64,000 nt of DNA, taken from NCBI RefSeq assembly GCF_963082655.1, contig NC_081552.1, positions 68,927,465 to 68,991,464 on the forward strand. Reading direction: 5' to 3'. Shown piece after piece: positions 10,673 to 20,659 of the stretch. The notes beneath the pieces are model-generated. The model did not search any database. It was not told where the DNA came from and was given only the letters and a program-made list of their open reading frames with translations. Position numbers and translations under genes: made by a program. Numbering within the stretch: the stretch's first letter is position 1; each line of letters opens with the position of its first letter. The stretch is from Stomoxys calcitrans. Lineage: Eukaryota; Arthropoda; Insecta; Diptera; Muscidae.

Positions 10673-12976
10673 TTAATGATATTCATTTAATAAAAGTTGC
10701 CGATAATTATAAGCCATTCGTAAATAAGTTGTTAGCTTATCCCAATTTCCCACTTCAATTCCGTCTAGTATATGGAGTACTTCTACGAAGCTCAATGATG
10801 CTTTACTAAAGGCGACCAATCTAAATTCTCTTAGAACCGGACAAATTCCAAGGAAATGGTCCAAAGTTTCTGTTTCTCTTAGGTTGCAAAGCTTACACAT
10901 TTTTTCCGACTCATTCTCTTCAAAGTTATTGTAGCCCAGGGATATCATTCCACTGCGAGCTTTAAATATCCAAGTAATATTTTCTGATGTGTATCGCTCA
11001 TTAAGATAGAGATAGGCTTTGTTCGGGTCCAGGTATTTATATATTCTTTGTTGGCTTTCCGTTTTTCTGTGAATCCTATTTTGATAGAGGTTCAGTTTTA
11101 AGCTGTTTATAAGTTTCTTGGTAAAGTCATACCATAGGCTTGATGAAGGAAATGCTTCAGGCCATTGAATATCCATACTTGCAGCTAAGGATTTCAGTTC
11201 TTTTACCCAGAAGACATTTCTGCGTAATGCAATATTGGATAGCTGGTTTGGCAATCTAGCGCCCGAATGCTGAAACAGAGTTTTTCCTATATATTTTAAG
11301 TGCAGTCCCAGGGTATATATATGTGTATCCTCTACCTCCGTTTCTAGCATGAGTACGTAGTTTGGGGTACAAACTGGTAGTTTTATAATCCTTTTTAAGA
11401 AATAACGTTGCAAGGAGTCAACTTCTTCGAAATGACAGAACCCCCAAACTTGGGCAGCGTAGGTTTGAATGGATCTGCAAACCGCTAAAAACAATTTCCA
11501 TTTTGCGTTCATATTTATGTCTGTTCTGCCTACAAAGTTTTTCCATGTTGCGTTTATTGCAATTTTTGCTTGGTTGTTCCGATTTTGGATATGTTTAGTA
11601 AATGTCATCTTTGGTGTGAATATTACCCCTAAATATTTATATTCATTTGTAATTTTAATTACGTTTCCATTAAATTTCCATTTTTCGTGTTTGGCTAGTC
11701 TGCCTCCATTCCTGAAAACCATAATTTCCGATTTTGATAGGTTCACTTCCAGGTTCCAGGTATTACAGTATATTTCTAGGTTGTGTATCATATTCTGTAA
11801 TACATGGACGTCGTCTGCTAGCAACACAATGTCATCAGCGTATAGTAGGAGCCGTAGGTTCAAATTTTCGACAAAAATTCCGCCTTCAAGGTATTCATAC
11901 AGGTCATTGATATAAAGAGAGAATAGTAATGGTGACAGTAAGCATCCTTGTTTCACTCCTTTAGTAGTATCAAAGTATTCAGATAATTCATAACCGTCCC
12001 AAGCTGCCGATTGCGTTTTATTATAGATTGATTCTATCATAGATACCATTTTGTGGGACACACCCAACTGAAAGAGTTTGTAGATTAGTGCTTGCCTGGA
12101 TATATTGTCAAACGCCGCTTTAAAATCTACGAAGAAGGCATAAACTTTTCTTTTTTCCCCCAGCTTTAGACTAATGACAGTTGAAAGGTTATATATGTTG
12201 TCAACCGTTGAATATTTCTTACGGAATCCTGCTTGAAACTCAGTCAGAATCCCATATTTTTCAACCCAATTATACAAGCGTTCGTTCAGAACTCCCATAA
12301 ATATTTTGGCTACACAGTTCATAAAGGATATGCCTCTATAATTTGACGGATCATTGCTATCTCCTTTTTTATATATTGGATAAATGATCGTTTTTGTAAA
12401 TGTTGGATCAGCTGTTCCTTCTGTGTATATTTTATTATATATTCTAAGCAGTTGTTTGTGCAGCTGTTCCGTACCATTAACGAAGAATTCATACGGCACT
12501 CTGTCTTCGCCAGGAGCCTTATTAATCTTCACATTTTGTAGTATCTTTTTCAACTCTGACATCATTATTGGTCCATCTAAATCCAAGTCTTCCGTAAATG
12601 TTGGTGCGTAATATATAACGGCATTTTTTTGTACTGAATTTAATAAATTTTCAAAATAGCGTTTGAAAATATTTGATGTAAGGGCAGATCCTGCTTGATT
12701 ATAGTGGCAACGTATTTCCCTGGCGACTTTCCACCAATCTTTTGAGTTTGTAACATAATTTAATCTACTTGCCATTTCATTATAATAATCGGCTCTACTG
12801 TTATTGCATACTATCTTGTAATGATTTTGCGCTGACAGATATCTTTTTCGGTCTTCTGAATCTTTTGTTTTTCTGTACACGTTTAATAATTGAAAGCTTT
12901 TTATTCTTGCCTTGTTGCAATTGTTATTATACCACTTACATTTCGGCTCAAATGAGTATAATTCAGTCGATGGCAC
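10673..12976 (-). CDS. LINE ORF2: reverse transcriptase, no endonuclease domain
   Basis: A 767-residue frame beginning at a GTG codon; the frame stays open about 60 nt further upstream, overlapping the end of ORF1, so the true start is unclear. Residues about 10-90 are the basic helical linker that normally joins endonuclease to RT (KCKWYNNNCNKARI). RT blocks follow in order: FRKKYSTVDN, FFVDFKAAFDNISR, GVKQGCLLSPLLFSLYINDL, then the catalytic YADD at about residue 388 (LLLYADDIVLLADD), and the thumb (YKYLGVIF). Near the C-terminus a CKLC...H...C cluster (CKLCNLRETETLDHFLGIC) is the zinc-like tail common in LINEs. The product would copy the element's RNA into DNA at the target. Without an endonuclease it would need nicks made elsewhere, or this is an internally deleted copy. 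Clade not resolved. Confidence 0.9.
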   Translation of the reverse strand: MPSTELYSFEPKCKWYNNNCNKARIKSFQLLNVYRKTKDSEDRKRYLSAQNHYKIVCNNSRADYYNEMASRLNYVTNSKDWWKVAREIRCHYNQAGSALTSNIFKRYFENLLNSVQKNAVIYYAPTFTEDLDLDGPIMMSELKKILQNVKINKAPGEDRVPYEFFVNGTEQLHKQLLRIYNKIYTEGTADPTFTKTIIYPIYKKGDSNDPSNYRGISFMNCVAKIFMGVLNERLYNWVEKYGILTEFQAGFRKKYSTVDNIYNLSTVISLKLGEKRKVYAFFVDFKAAFDNISRQALIYKLFQLGVSHKMVSMIESIYNKTQSAAWDGYELSEYFDTTKGVKQGCLLSPLLFSLYINDLYEYLEGGIFVENLNLRLLLYADDIVLLADDVHVLQNMIHNLEIYCNTWNLEVNLSKSEIMVFRNGGRLAKHEKWKFNGNVIKITNEYKYLGVIFTPKMTFTKHIQNRNNQAKIAINATWKNFVGRTDINMNAKWKLFLAVCRSIQTYAAQVWGFCHFEEVDSLQRYFLKRIIKLPVCTPNYVLMLETEVEDTHIYTLGLHLKYIGKTLFQHSGARLPNQLSNIALRRNVFWVKELKSLAASMDIQWPEAFPSSSLWYDFTKKLINSLKLNLYQNRIHRKTESQQRIYKYLDPNKAYLYLNERYTSENITWIFKARSGMISLGYNNFEENESEKMCKLCNLRETETLDHFLGICPVLREFRLVAFSKASLSFVEVLHILDGIEVGNWDKLTTYLRMAYNYRQLLLNEYH

Positions 12977-13014
12977 AGAAGATAGTTGGATTAATTTACA
13001 GACATCGGTTAGAC

Positions 13015-13854
13015 CTATTTCTTCGTTTGTGGATGATTAAAGTTGATGTTAATTGATTTGATATTTTCTCCATATAGTTTAACTAGCTCCTCTTCTCCAT
13101 TTGAATTACCACATATAAGCTTATTTTCGTTATTCCATTTGAACCAAATATTATTTATTTTGAGTTTATCATCTCTTACTAAAATCTTATATTGCTTGCT
13201 AACTGCTAATATTTGTTTCCTTAGTCCCAGGAATGCTTTCTTTTGTTGCTGTCTTTTTGGTATCAAGTCTCGTTCAACTGATATGTTTGTGCCAGCCAAA
13301 TTTTTAGTGTTGCGAAAAACTTCATCTATAGCTTGTGGGGTACCTAGTTCCACTAGCACTGCCATTTTTCCATTACGTTCAAAAACTTTACGCACATTTG
13401 ATATATCCGCTGTTATCTTTAATGTTTCCCTGAAAAGTTTTCTAACTTCATCCATAGGTTTGGTAGCAGAAATTAATCCTTTTATAAATATTTTATTGGA
13501 CCTTATTTGATTTTGTAACCATGTGATGTCTTTTTTTTGTTCTGCATTTTCCTTTTTTACCTTATTAAGCTCCTCCCGCAGGTTTTGATTCTCCGCTTTT
13601 AATGAATTTATTTCTGATCCTATAGAAGTGATTTCTTGTTTTATATCTTCCAAATCAGATTTTGTTGGGAGCATTTTAAGCTTGTCATCTAAATTATTAT
13701 TAATAGTATCTTTGATCAGATCAATTAATTCACTTGACTCCATATTTGGTTTGGCTGTTTGTAAGTTTTCCGGCGATGTTATTTCAGTACATTTCCTCGT
13801 GGGTGTTTGAATGGTACTTGGCATAGCTTCGAACCCTGCACTACCTTTTTGCAT
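13015..13854 (-). CDS. LINE ORF1: coiled-coil nucleic-acid-binding protein
   Basis: A 279-residue protein starting at the ATG at 13852-13854. Residues about 35-100 form a long charged heptad pattern (IKQEITSIGSEINSLKAEN), a coiled coil as in L1-type ORF1 trimers. After it, residues about 105-190 look like an RRM-type fold (FIKGL ... VRKVFERNGKMAVLVEL), and the basic stretch RDLIPKRQQQKKAF recalls the C-terminal domain of L1 ORF1p. No CCHC zinc knuckles are present, unlike jockey or I-type ORF1. It likely coats the element RNA. It ends a few tens of bases from the RT ORF and the two frames overlap slightly. Function is inferred from domain pattern only. Confidence 0.75.
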   Translation of the reverse strand: MQKGSAGFEAMPSTIQTPTRKCTEITSPENLQTAKPNMESSELIDLIKDTINNNLDDKLKMLPTKSDLEDIKQEITSIGSEINSLKAENQNLREELNKVKKENAEQKKDITWLQNQIRSNKIFIKGLISATKPMDEVRKLFRETLKITADISNVRKVFERNGKMAVLVELGTPQAIDEVFRNTKNLAGTNISVERDLIPKRQQQKKAFLGLRKQILAVSKQYKILVRDDKLKINNIWFKWNNENKLICGNSNGEEELVKLYGENIKSININFNHPQTKK

Positions 13855-14009
13855 TTACTTATCGATAACTTTCGTTTGGTTTATCGATTATGTGTCATCC
13901 GTAAGTTCGTTAGACAAGGGCAGCAGATATATTTTATTTGTTCTGGATTGTTTTTGTTTATTCGGAGTTTTTGATTTTGAGTGAAATTGTTCCAAACAAA
14001 AATCAATAA

Positions 14010-14374
14010 AATAATAATAAAATGTTCGCTCACCGGAGCCCTGGTGTTAAAAAACTTTGTTCGGATGTTGTGGTGTGGTTTCCCTGCTTCAGTTTGATGT
14101 ATGAATTGATGAGGAGTTTGTGCTATATTCCAAGATTTTTGGTGTATAATGGGAGCCCGTTCTACATGCGACCGTCTGCAACTATTTTTCTGTATACCAT
14201 ATAAAACGAAGATTAATAAAGCCAGTTGGAAGTCATGAGAGAAATCATTGTATAAAATTTTAGCCCGCAATGTATTTTTAAGGATGCATTCAGCGTCGGA
14301 TGGCTTATTTTTTAATTTTGAAAAAAATTAACTTTTGCGGAAAATCGGAAAAATGTCAATCGAAATTCAGTCAA
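14010..14374. other. Unassigned; possible LINE leader or older insertion
   Basis: Between the LINE leader and a family A scrap. It contains an AATAAA near 14213 but no ORF with recognisable motifs (the minus-strand frame 13881-14270 looks random). It could be extra 5' leader. Confidence 0.35.
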
Positions 14375-14852
14375 AAAATGGATCGCATTTGCCGAGTTCC
14401 TATTAGAAGTATTTGTGCAAAATTTCAAGCGGCTAGCTTTACTCCTTCGAAAGTTAGCCTGCTGTCGACAGACAGACGGACGGACATGGCTAGATCGACT
14501 TAAAATGTCAAGACGATCAAGAATATATATACTTTATGGGGTCTGAGACGAATATTTCTAGGAGTTCCAAAAATTGGGTTGCCCAAAAAGTAATTGCGGA
14601 TTTTTTAAAAGAAAGTAAATTAATTTTTATAAAACTTAAAATGAACTTTAATCAAATATACTTTTTTTACACTTTTTTTCTAAAGCAAGCTAAAAGTAAC
14701 AGCTGATAACTGACAGAAGAAAGAATGCAATTACAGAGTCACAAGCTGTGAAAAATTTGTCAACGCCGACTATATGAAAAATCCGCAATTACTTTTTGGG
14801 CAACCATAGAATGACGAAATTAGTATACCCCCATCCTATGATGGAGGGTATA
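14375..14852 (+). repeat. Family A 3' half with a MITE inside
   Basis: GGATCGCATTTGCCGAGTTC joins abruptly to AGAAGTATTTGTGCAAAATT, so all internal units are deleted. The GACN run, TATA core and the end ATGATGGAGGGTATAAAAA are kept. The end region is split by the MITE at 14574-14807. Confidence 0.75.
14574..14807. mobile_element. Mariner-type MITE, TTGGGTTGCCC ends
   Basis: About 234 bp. The left end TTGGGTTGCCCAAAAAGTAA and right end ACTTTTTGGGCAACC are inverted repeats of about 28 bp that include AATTGCGGAT/ATCCGCAATT. No coding capacity. It interrupts the family A phrase GTT(A)CAAACAGAATGACG. A truncated inverted copy lies at 35318-35488. This end sequence is known from insect mariner-like elements. 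Confidence 0.8.
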
Positions 14853-14854
14853 AA

Positions 14855-15540
14855 AACAAGCGTACTAAGTTCGGCCAGGCCGAATCTTCGGAACCCACTA
14901 CCATTGATTCTGCTAAAATATGGGAACTATATCTAGTTATTGACTGAATTGGACCGTACTTGGCGGGGCTGTTAAGAGTCATAACCAAGTGCAAAATTTC
15001 AGCAAAATGGATATAAATGGAGGCTTGTAAGGGCTCAAGAAGTCAAATCGGGTGATCGGTGTATATGGAAGCTATATCATGTTTGTGATCGATTTGAACC
15101 GTACTTGGCACAGTTGTTGGGAATCATAACAGAACACTATGTGCAAAATGTCCGCCAAATAGTACAATAATTGCGGCTTCGAAGGGCTCAGGAATTCAAA
15201 TCGGTTTATATGGGAGCTATATCAAGTTATAGACCGATTTGGACTGCACTTGACTTCGTTGTTAGAAGTTATACCAGAACACTATGTGCAAAGTTTCACT
15301 ACGTGCAAAGTTTCAGCCAAATCGGATGAAAATTGAAGCCTCGAGGAGCTCAGCAACTCAAATCGGGAGATAGGTTAATATGGGAGCTATATCAGGTTAT
15401 AAACCGCTTTGGACCGTACTTAGTACAGTTGTTGAAAGTCCTAACGGACCACTTCATTCACAAGCTCAAGAAGTCAAATCGGGAGATCGGTTAATATGGT
15501 AGCTATATCTAAATCTGAACCGATATAGCCCATTTGTATA
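14855..15540 (+). repeat. Family A variant (A-prime)
   Basis: Starts CAAGCGTACTAAG with the palindrome TTCGGCCAGGCCGAA at 14870-14884, like the copy at 405. About four units with TATGGGAGCTATATCAGGTT. It lacks the GACN block and terminal repeat. Confidence 0.7.
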
Positions 15541-15607
15541 AAGAAAATATTAAAATTAAATTTATTTTGCACAACAAAAAATGACAAATTTTCATATATA
15601 TAATCAA

Positions 15608-16384
15608 CTAGCTTGACACGGCCCTCTTCTCTGCGCCTTCTTTCACTCTTTTATTTGATCTGAGCCCTATACGTTCACGTCAGGAATTAAGTCCGGTTTG
15701 GAGGTGCTGGTAGGACCTTTCAGATATTTCGCGCCAATGTGGATATTATACTGGTGCTCTTTTTCCAAATACCTTTTATTGGGGGCTTGTACTTTTATGG
15801 TCGGTAAATATTTCTGGTATGGGGGAGTTTTGGGGTTGAGGCGGATCCCCATGTATCAGATTCGCGCTCTGGTCTCAAATACCTATTGTTTGAGTCCCAT
15901 ATTGTCATTGTTGGTTTATATTCCATTTGGCTCGCTTTGGAGGTGGGGCGGCCGCCTACATATCCAACCCTTAATAAGGTTACACATTTCTATATTTAAG
16001 TTATTATAAACAAACTAAATTACGCATAAATCGCTCACCCACCTCCGAGATCTGGCGTTTTTTAAAAGGGTAAGGGGTGGGTCCGCCCATTAAAGTTTGA
16101 ATAGTAGTTCTACCTCATTCTCACGGATTTGGTAGTGGATTGGAGTTGCCAAACTCTTAGCCCCGAAAGTGGTATCAGATTCATACTCCACTCCCAATAA
16201 CCACATTGGAGCTACATATTGCTATAGTCGGTATATATGTGTGGTTTAGGGAGAGTTTATGAGGTAAGGCGTCCCTGAAACACTTGGCCATGAAGCAGAT
16301 ACAGATTTGAGCCCCTCGCGCCCTAAAATAGGTTTTTTGGACGATCATGACAATATGGGACTCAAATGAAAGGTGTTCGGGAGT
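15608..16384 (-). repeat. Family C copies, diverged, minus orientation
   Basis: Starts CTAGCTTGACACGGCCCTC, a mutated form of CTAGCTGACCCGGGCCCG, and holds CTCCGAGATCTGGCG at about 16047. After that a second stretch of family C units continues. It is probably two fused copies. An RTE fragment interrupts it at 16385. Confidence 0.6.
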
Positions 16385-17254
16385 ACTTACTTTAATTGGC
16401 TATGAAAGAATATTTGTTCCACTAGCCGAACGTAGAACAGCGTTCAAGCGCCTCGATCTTCTGCGCTCATTCTAAAATCTCTCACACCAAGTTTCGAGGT
16501 CTCTCCCACAACTTGATCTTTCCATCGGGCTTTTGGTCTTCCCGGTTTGCGTGTACCACCGTGTTTGCCTTCAAAAGACTTCTTTGCTGGAGCTTCTTCA
16601 TCCATTCTGACAACATGACCTAGCCAATGCAGCCGTTGTATTTTGATGCGTGTAACTATGCTATCGTCGTCATACAGCTCATACAACTCGTGGTTCATAC
16701 GTCGCCTATATTCTCCGTTAACGCAAACTGGTCCATATATTTTACGAAGAATCTTTCTCTCAAATACTCTAAGCACTGCCTCATCTGCTTTCACAAGTAC
16801 CCATGCTTCAGAACCATATAACAGCACGGGTAGTATCAGTGTCTTGTATAGTGTAGTCTTCGTCTGTCGAGAGGTGGCCTTGTTTCTATACTGCTTACTT
16901 AGTCCAAAGTAGCATCTGTTTGCCAGTATTATTCTTCGCTTTATCTCAAAACTGGTGTCATTCGTTTCGGTTACGGCGGTGCCGAGGTAGATAAAGTTAC
17001 TGACTATCTCAAAGTTGTGATTCCCAACTTCCTCCATGTTCTTTATCTGCTCGGTTGTGCAAGGCTTTTTGGGAGTGGAAACCATCCATTTCGTCTTATC
17101 TCCATTTACTGCCAGACCCATTTTCGCTGACTCTCTTTCGATTCTTTCAAAGGCTGCAGTTACTACTTCCGGTGACCGACCTATGATATCGATATCGTCG
17201 GCATAGGCGAGTAGCATGTGCTCTCTTGTGATTAGTGTGCCATATCTATTCACT
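16385..17254 (-). pseudogene. RTE-type LINE, 5'-truncated 3' part (RT C-terminus)
   Basis: On the minus strand a 269-residue frame (16444-17253) starts just before the RT catalytic motif (LLAYADDIDIIGR) and runs through the thumb (NFIYLGTAVTE) to the RTE tail (LHWLGHVVRMDEEAPAKKS, then GRPKARWKDQV). It is nearly identical to the C-terminal part of the longer copy at 51249-54650, but keeps about 30 codons (TLILPVLLYGSEAW region) that the longer copy has lost. A 1-bp deletion near 16445-16450 ends the frame early. The 3' tail reads AATTAAAGTAAGT. 5' truncation is the usual product of incomplete target-primed reverse transcription. Confidence 0.85.
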
Positions 17255-17625
17255 TCTTTATAATTTGTTGATTTCGGAAGGGGGCTGACCCTTTACCCAA
17301 CAACACCACCCAAAATCAAAAGTGAACCGATTGGGAAAATATGGGCATCAAATGAAAGGTATTCGAAAATAGAATACGAATATGATATTAAAATTTGGGT
17401 CTAAGTACCCATCGGGCCGCCCCAACCCTAAAATTCCCCCAAACAGACATATTGGGCGTTCATGTCAATATGGGCCTCAAATGAAAGGGTATTCGGGAGT
17501 AGATTATGAATCTGGCATACAAAATCAGATCGAAATATAAGGGGTCACCTTACCCCCCGGAAACGCCTTAACTGAGTATATGAAAAATCATGACTATAAT
17601 GAACTCGGTTTTTTTTTGTTTGTAC
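17255..17625 (+). repeat. Family C fragment
   Basis: Begins around GGAAGGGGGCTGACCCTTTA and carries two or three units (ATCAAATGAAAGGTATTCG, AAATTTGGGTCTAAGTACCC). The same opening is found at about 19500. No end motif. Confidence 0.6.
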
Positions 17626-17637
17626 CGTAGAATCAAA

Positions 17638-19484
17638 CAAGTAAAAAGGCGTTAAGTTCGGCCGAGCCGAACTTTGGATACCGACCACCTCGGGTATATA
17701 TTTAACCACCTTTCATCAAAATTGGGTGAAAATTGCATACCTTATGTTCCATAGCAGTTATATCGAAAAATAATCCGATTTGGACCAAACACAAATAAAT
17801 ACAAGTCATTGTTCAATTGTGTATAACAGAAATATTGGCCTTTTTAGTAGCTATATCTAATAATAAACCAATCTGAACCATATACAACATGGATGTTGAA
17901 AAGCCTAACATAAGTCAATGTGTCAAATTTCAGTTAAATCGGATTATGAATGCGCCTTTTTTGGGGCCAAGACTTTAAATCGAGATATCGGTCTGTATGG
18001 CAGCTATATGTAAATCTTGATCGATCTAGACCAAATTACAGAAATATTTGATGGGGCTTAACTTAACATTCTGTCCAAAATTTCGGCAACATTGGACAAT
18101 AAATGCGCCTTTTATGTGCCCAAAACATTAAATCGAGAGATCGGTCTATATGGCAGCTATATCCAAATCTGGACCGATCTGAGGCAAATTGACGAAGGAT
18201 GTCGAAGGGCCTAAGACAACTCACTGTCCCAAATTGCGGCCACAACGGACAATAAATGCGCTTTTTATGGCCCTAAAACCTAAAACCGAGAGATCGGTCT
18301 ATATGGCAGCTATATCCCAATCTGTACCGATCTGTGCCATAACATAGAAATATGTCAAGGGGCATAACTTAACTCACTGTCCCAAATTTCGGCGAAGTCG
18401 GACAATAAATGCGTCTTTAATGGGCCTAAGAACCTAAATTGGAGGATCGATCTATATGGCAGCTATATCCAAATCTGGACCGATCTGAGCCAAACTGACG
18501 AAGGTTGTTGAAGAGCTTAAGGCAACTCACTGCCCAAAATTTCAGCAAAATCGAATAATAAATGTAGCTTTTATGGGGCTAAGACCCTGAATCGGAGGAT
18601 CGGTCTATATGGCAGCTATATCCAAATCTGGACCGATCTGAGCCAAATTAACGAAGGATGTCGAAGGCCCTAACACAACTCACTATCTCAAATTTCAGCA
18701 AAATCGGATAATAAATGTGTCTTTTATGGACCTAAGACCCTAAATCGGATGATCGGTCTATATGGCAGCTATATCCAAATCTAGGCCGATTTGAGCCGAC
18801 TTGACGAAGGATGTCGAAGGGCATAAGACTACTCACAGTCCCAAATTTCGGGGAAATCGGATAATAAATGTGGCTTTTATGGGCCTAAGACCTCAAATTG
18901 GAGGATTGGTCTATATGGCAGCTGTATCCAAATCTGGACCGATCTTGGCCAAATTGAAGAAAAATGTCGATGGGCTCAAGACAACTCACTGTCCAAAATT
19001 TTAGCAAAATCGGATAATAAATGTGGCTTTTATGGGCCTAAGACCCTAAATCGGAGGATCGGTCAATATGACAGCTATATCGCAATCTGGACCGATCTGG
19101 GCCGAGGGATGTCAAAGGGCCCAACGGAACTCACTGTCCAAAATCGGATAATAAATGTGGCTTTTATAGGCCTAAGATCCTAAATCAGCGGATCGGTCTA
19201 TATGGGAGCTATATCAAGATATAGTCCGATATAGCCCATCTTCGAACTTAACCTTCTTATGGACAAAAAAGGAATCTGTGTAAAGTTTCAGCTCAATATC
19301 TCTATTTTTCAAGACTATAGCGTGATTTCAACAGACAGACGGACGGACATGTCTAGTTCGTCTTAGATTTTTACGCTGATCAAGAATATACATACTTTAT
19401 AGGGTCGGAAATGGATATATCGATGTGTTGCAAACGGAATGACAAAATGAATATACCCCCATCCTTCGGTTGTGGGTATAAAAA
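17638..19484 (+). repeat. Family B element, complete, long form
   Basis: The longest family B copy with about ten 153-bp units. Starts CAAGTAAAAAGGCGTTAAG with the palindrome TTCGGCCGAGCCGAA (17657-17671). Each unit holds GATCGGTCTATATGGCAGC, TATCCAAATCTGGACCGATC and GGGCCTAAGACCCTAAATCG. Ends with CAGACGGACGGACATG, ATACATACTTTATAGGGTCG and CGGTTGTGGGTATAAAAA. The perfect 8-nt arms GATCGGTC/GACCGATC are visible, for example, at 18139-18179. Confidence 0.85.
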
Positions 19485-19489
19485 GGCTA

Positions 19490-20644
19490 AAATTTTCATA
19501 GATTGTGTTAGTTTGTCGGCGGTCGCTCCGCCTACCCCAGCAATGCCATCCAAAACTAAAAGTTGACCGATATGCACAATATGGGTATCAAATGAAAGGT
19601 ATTGGAGACTAGAAAACGAATATCGTATAAAATTTGGGTCCAAGTACCCAGCGGGCCTCCCGAACCCAAAACCTCCTCCAAACAGATATATTTGACGTTC
19701 ATGTCAATATTGGCCTCAAATGAAAAGTATTCGACAGTAGGTTACAAGTATGGCATAATAAATTAGGTCCAAATAATGGAAGATCGCCCCACCCCCAAGT
19801 ACCCCCAAATGGGCATATCAGCCGACCATGTCTATATGGGACTCAAATGAAAGGTATTTTGAAGTAGATTACGAATATGACATTAAAATTTGTGTTCAGG
19901 TCTATATGGCGCTTTTCTCTCCAAAAATAAGTCAAATAGGTTGATTGACCCATATGACAATATGCGACTCAAATGAATGGTATTTGAGAGTAACAAATGA
20001 ATTTGATATCCAATTTTGGAGCCAAGTGTTTGGGGGTACGCCCTAAATCACCCTCTATATTGAACATCATTTTCGATTATGGCAATATGGAGCTCACATC
20101 AACGGTATTTGGGAGTAGAGAACGAATTTGATATCTATTTGGAGGGCAAAGTGCCGGTGGCCGCCCCAGCCCCAAAACACTCTCCAAACATTTATTTACT
20201 GATCATGGCAATGTGGGGCTCTCATTAATCCATATTTGAGTCGATATGTCTGAGTGCCATCCCTCCCCTAAAAAGCACCCTAATTTTCAAAACTACCAGA
20301 TCTCGGAGATTGGTAATGCGATTCGTCCAAATTTTATTGCACCCTCGCACTCACAGGACTTTTTTTATAGCCGAGTCCGAATGGCGTGCCGCAGTGCGCG
20401 TCTCTTTGGGGAGAATTTTTTACATGACCATTCATGGCAAATGTCGCCAGCATTAAGAAGGGACCACTACCGCTTTAAATTTTGTCCGATGTTATCGCCA
20501 GGATTTGAACGCAGGCCTTCAGCGTTATAAGCGGACATAGGCCACAGTCACACATATTCGATATACACATTCAAGGCGAAGTATCCCAACCCTAAAAAGA
20601 TATTAGTTAAAGAAGGCGCAGCGGAGCGGGCCCGGTTCGGCTAG
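19490..20644 (+). repeat. Family C element with a SINE insert
   Basis: Units run from 19500 to about 20340, with CCAGATCTCGGAGATTGG at about 20298. The 3' end GCGGAGCGGGCCCGGTTCGG precedes CTAG (20641-20644) and a T. A SINE fragment lies between unit region and end. Confidence 0.7.
20344..20575 (-). mobile_element. tRNA-derived SINE, minus orientation
   Basis: On the minus strand it reads a tRNA-like head with a B-box-like GCGTTCAAATCC (plus 20501-20512), then GCGGTAGTGGTCCCTTC, a GGCGACATTTG segment, CTCCCCAAAGAGACG, CGGCACGCCATTCGGACTCG and GGCTATAAAAA. This body text is one I know from widespread insect SINEs, but I cannot name the family. It would be copied from a pol III transcript by a partner LINE. 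The short plus ORF at 20246-20530 is incidental. Confidence 0.6.
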
Positions 20645-20659
20645 TATTGTATAAAGACA

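Larger units (their letters stand above)
10498..13990 (-). mobile_element. LINE (non-LTR retrotransposon), ORF1 + RT, endonuclease missing
   Basis: A minus-strand element with 5' leader (about 13855-13990), ORF1 (13015-13854), RT ORF (10673-12976), 3' UTR (10525-10672, ending CGAATAAAGAAGTC) and a (CTA)9 tail. Both frames are long and free of stops, so the copy is young or constrained. The apurinic-type endonuclease expected before the RT is absent. The 5' boundary is uncertain because no target duplication was found. Confidence 0.8.

Noticed and set aside
11469..11915. Plus-strand 148-codon frame
   Set aside because: Antisense shadow of the LINE reverse transcriptase.
13043..13510. Plus-strand 155-codon frame
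   Set aside because: Antisense shadow of LINE ORF1.
13881..14270. Minus-strand 129-codon frame next to LINE ORF1
   Set aside because: Residue composition looks random, with no match to a leader peptide or known domain; kept only as possible leader DNA.
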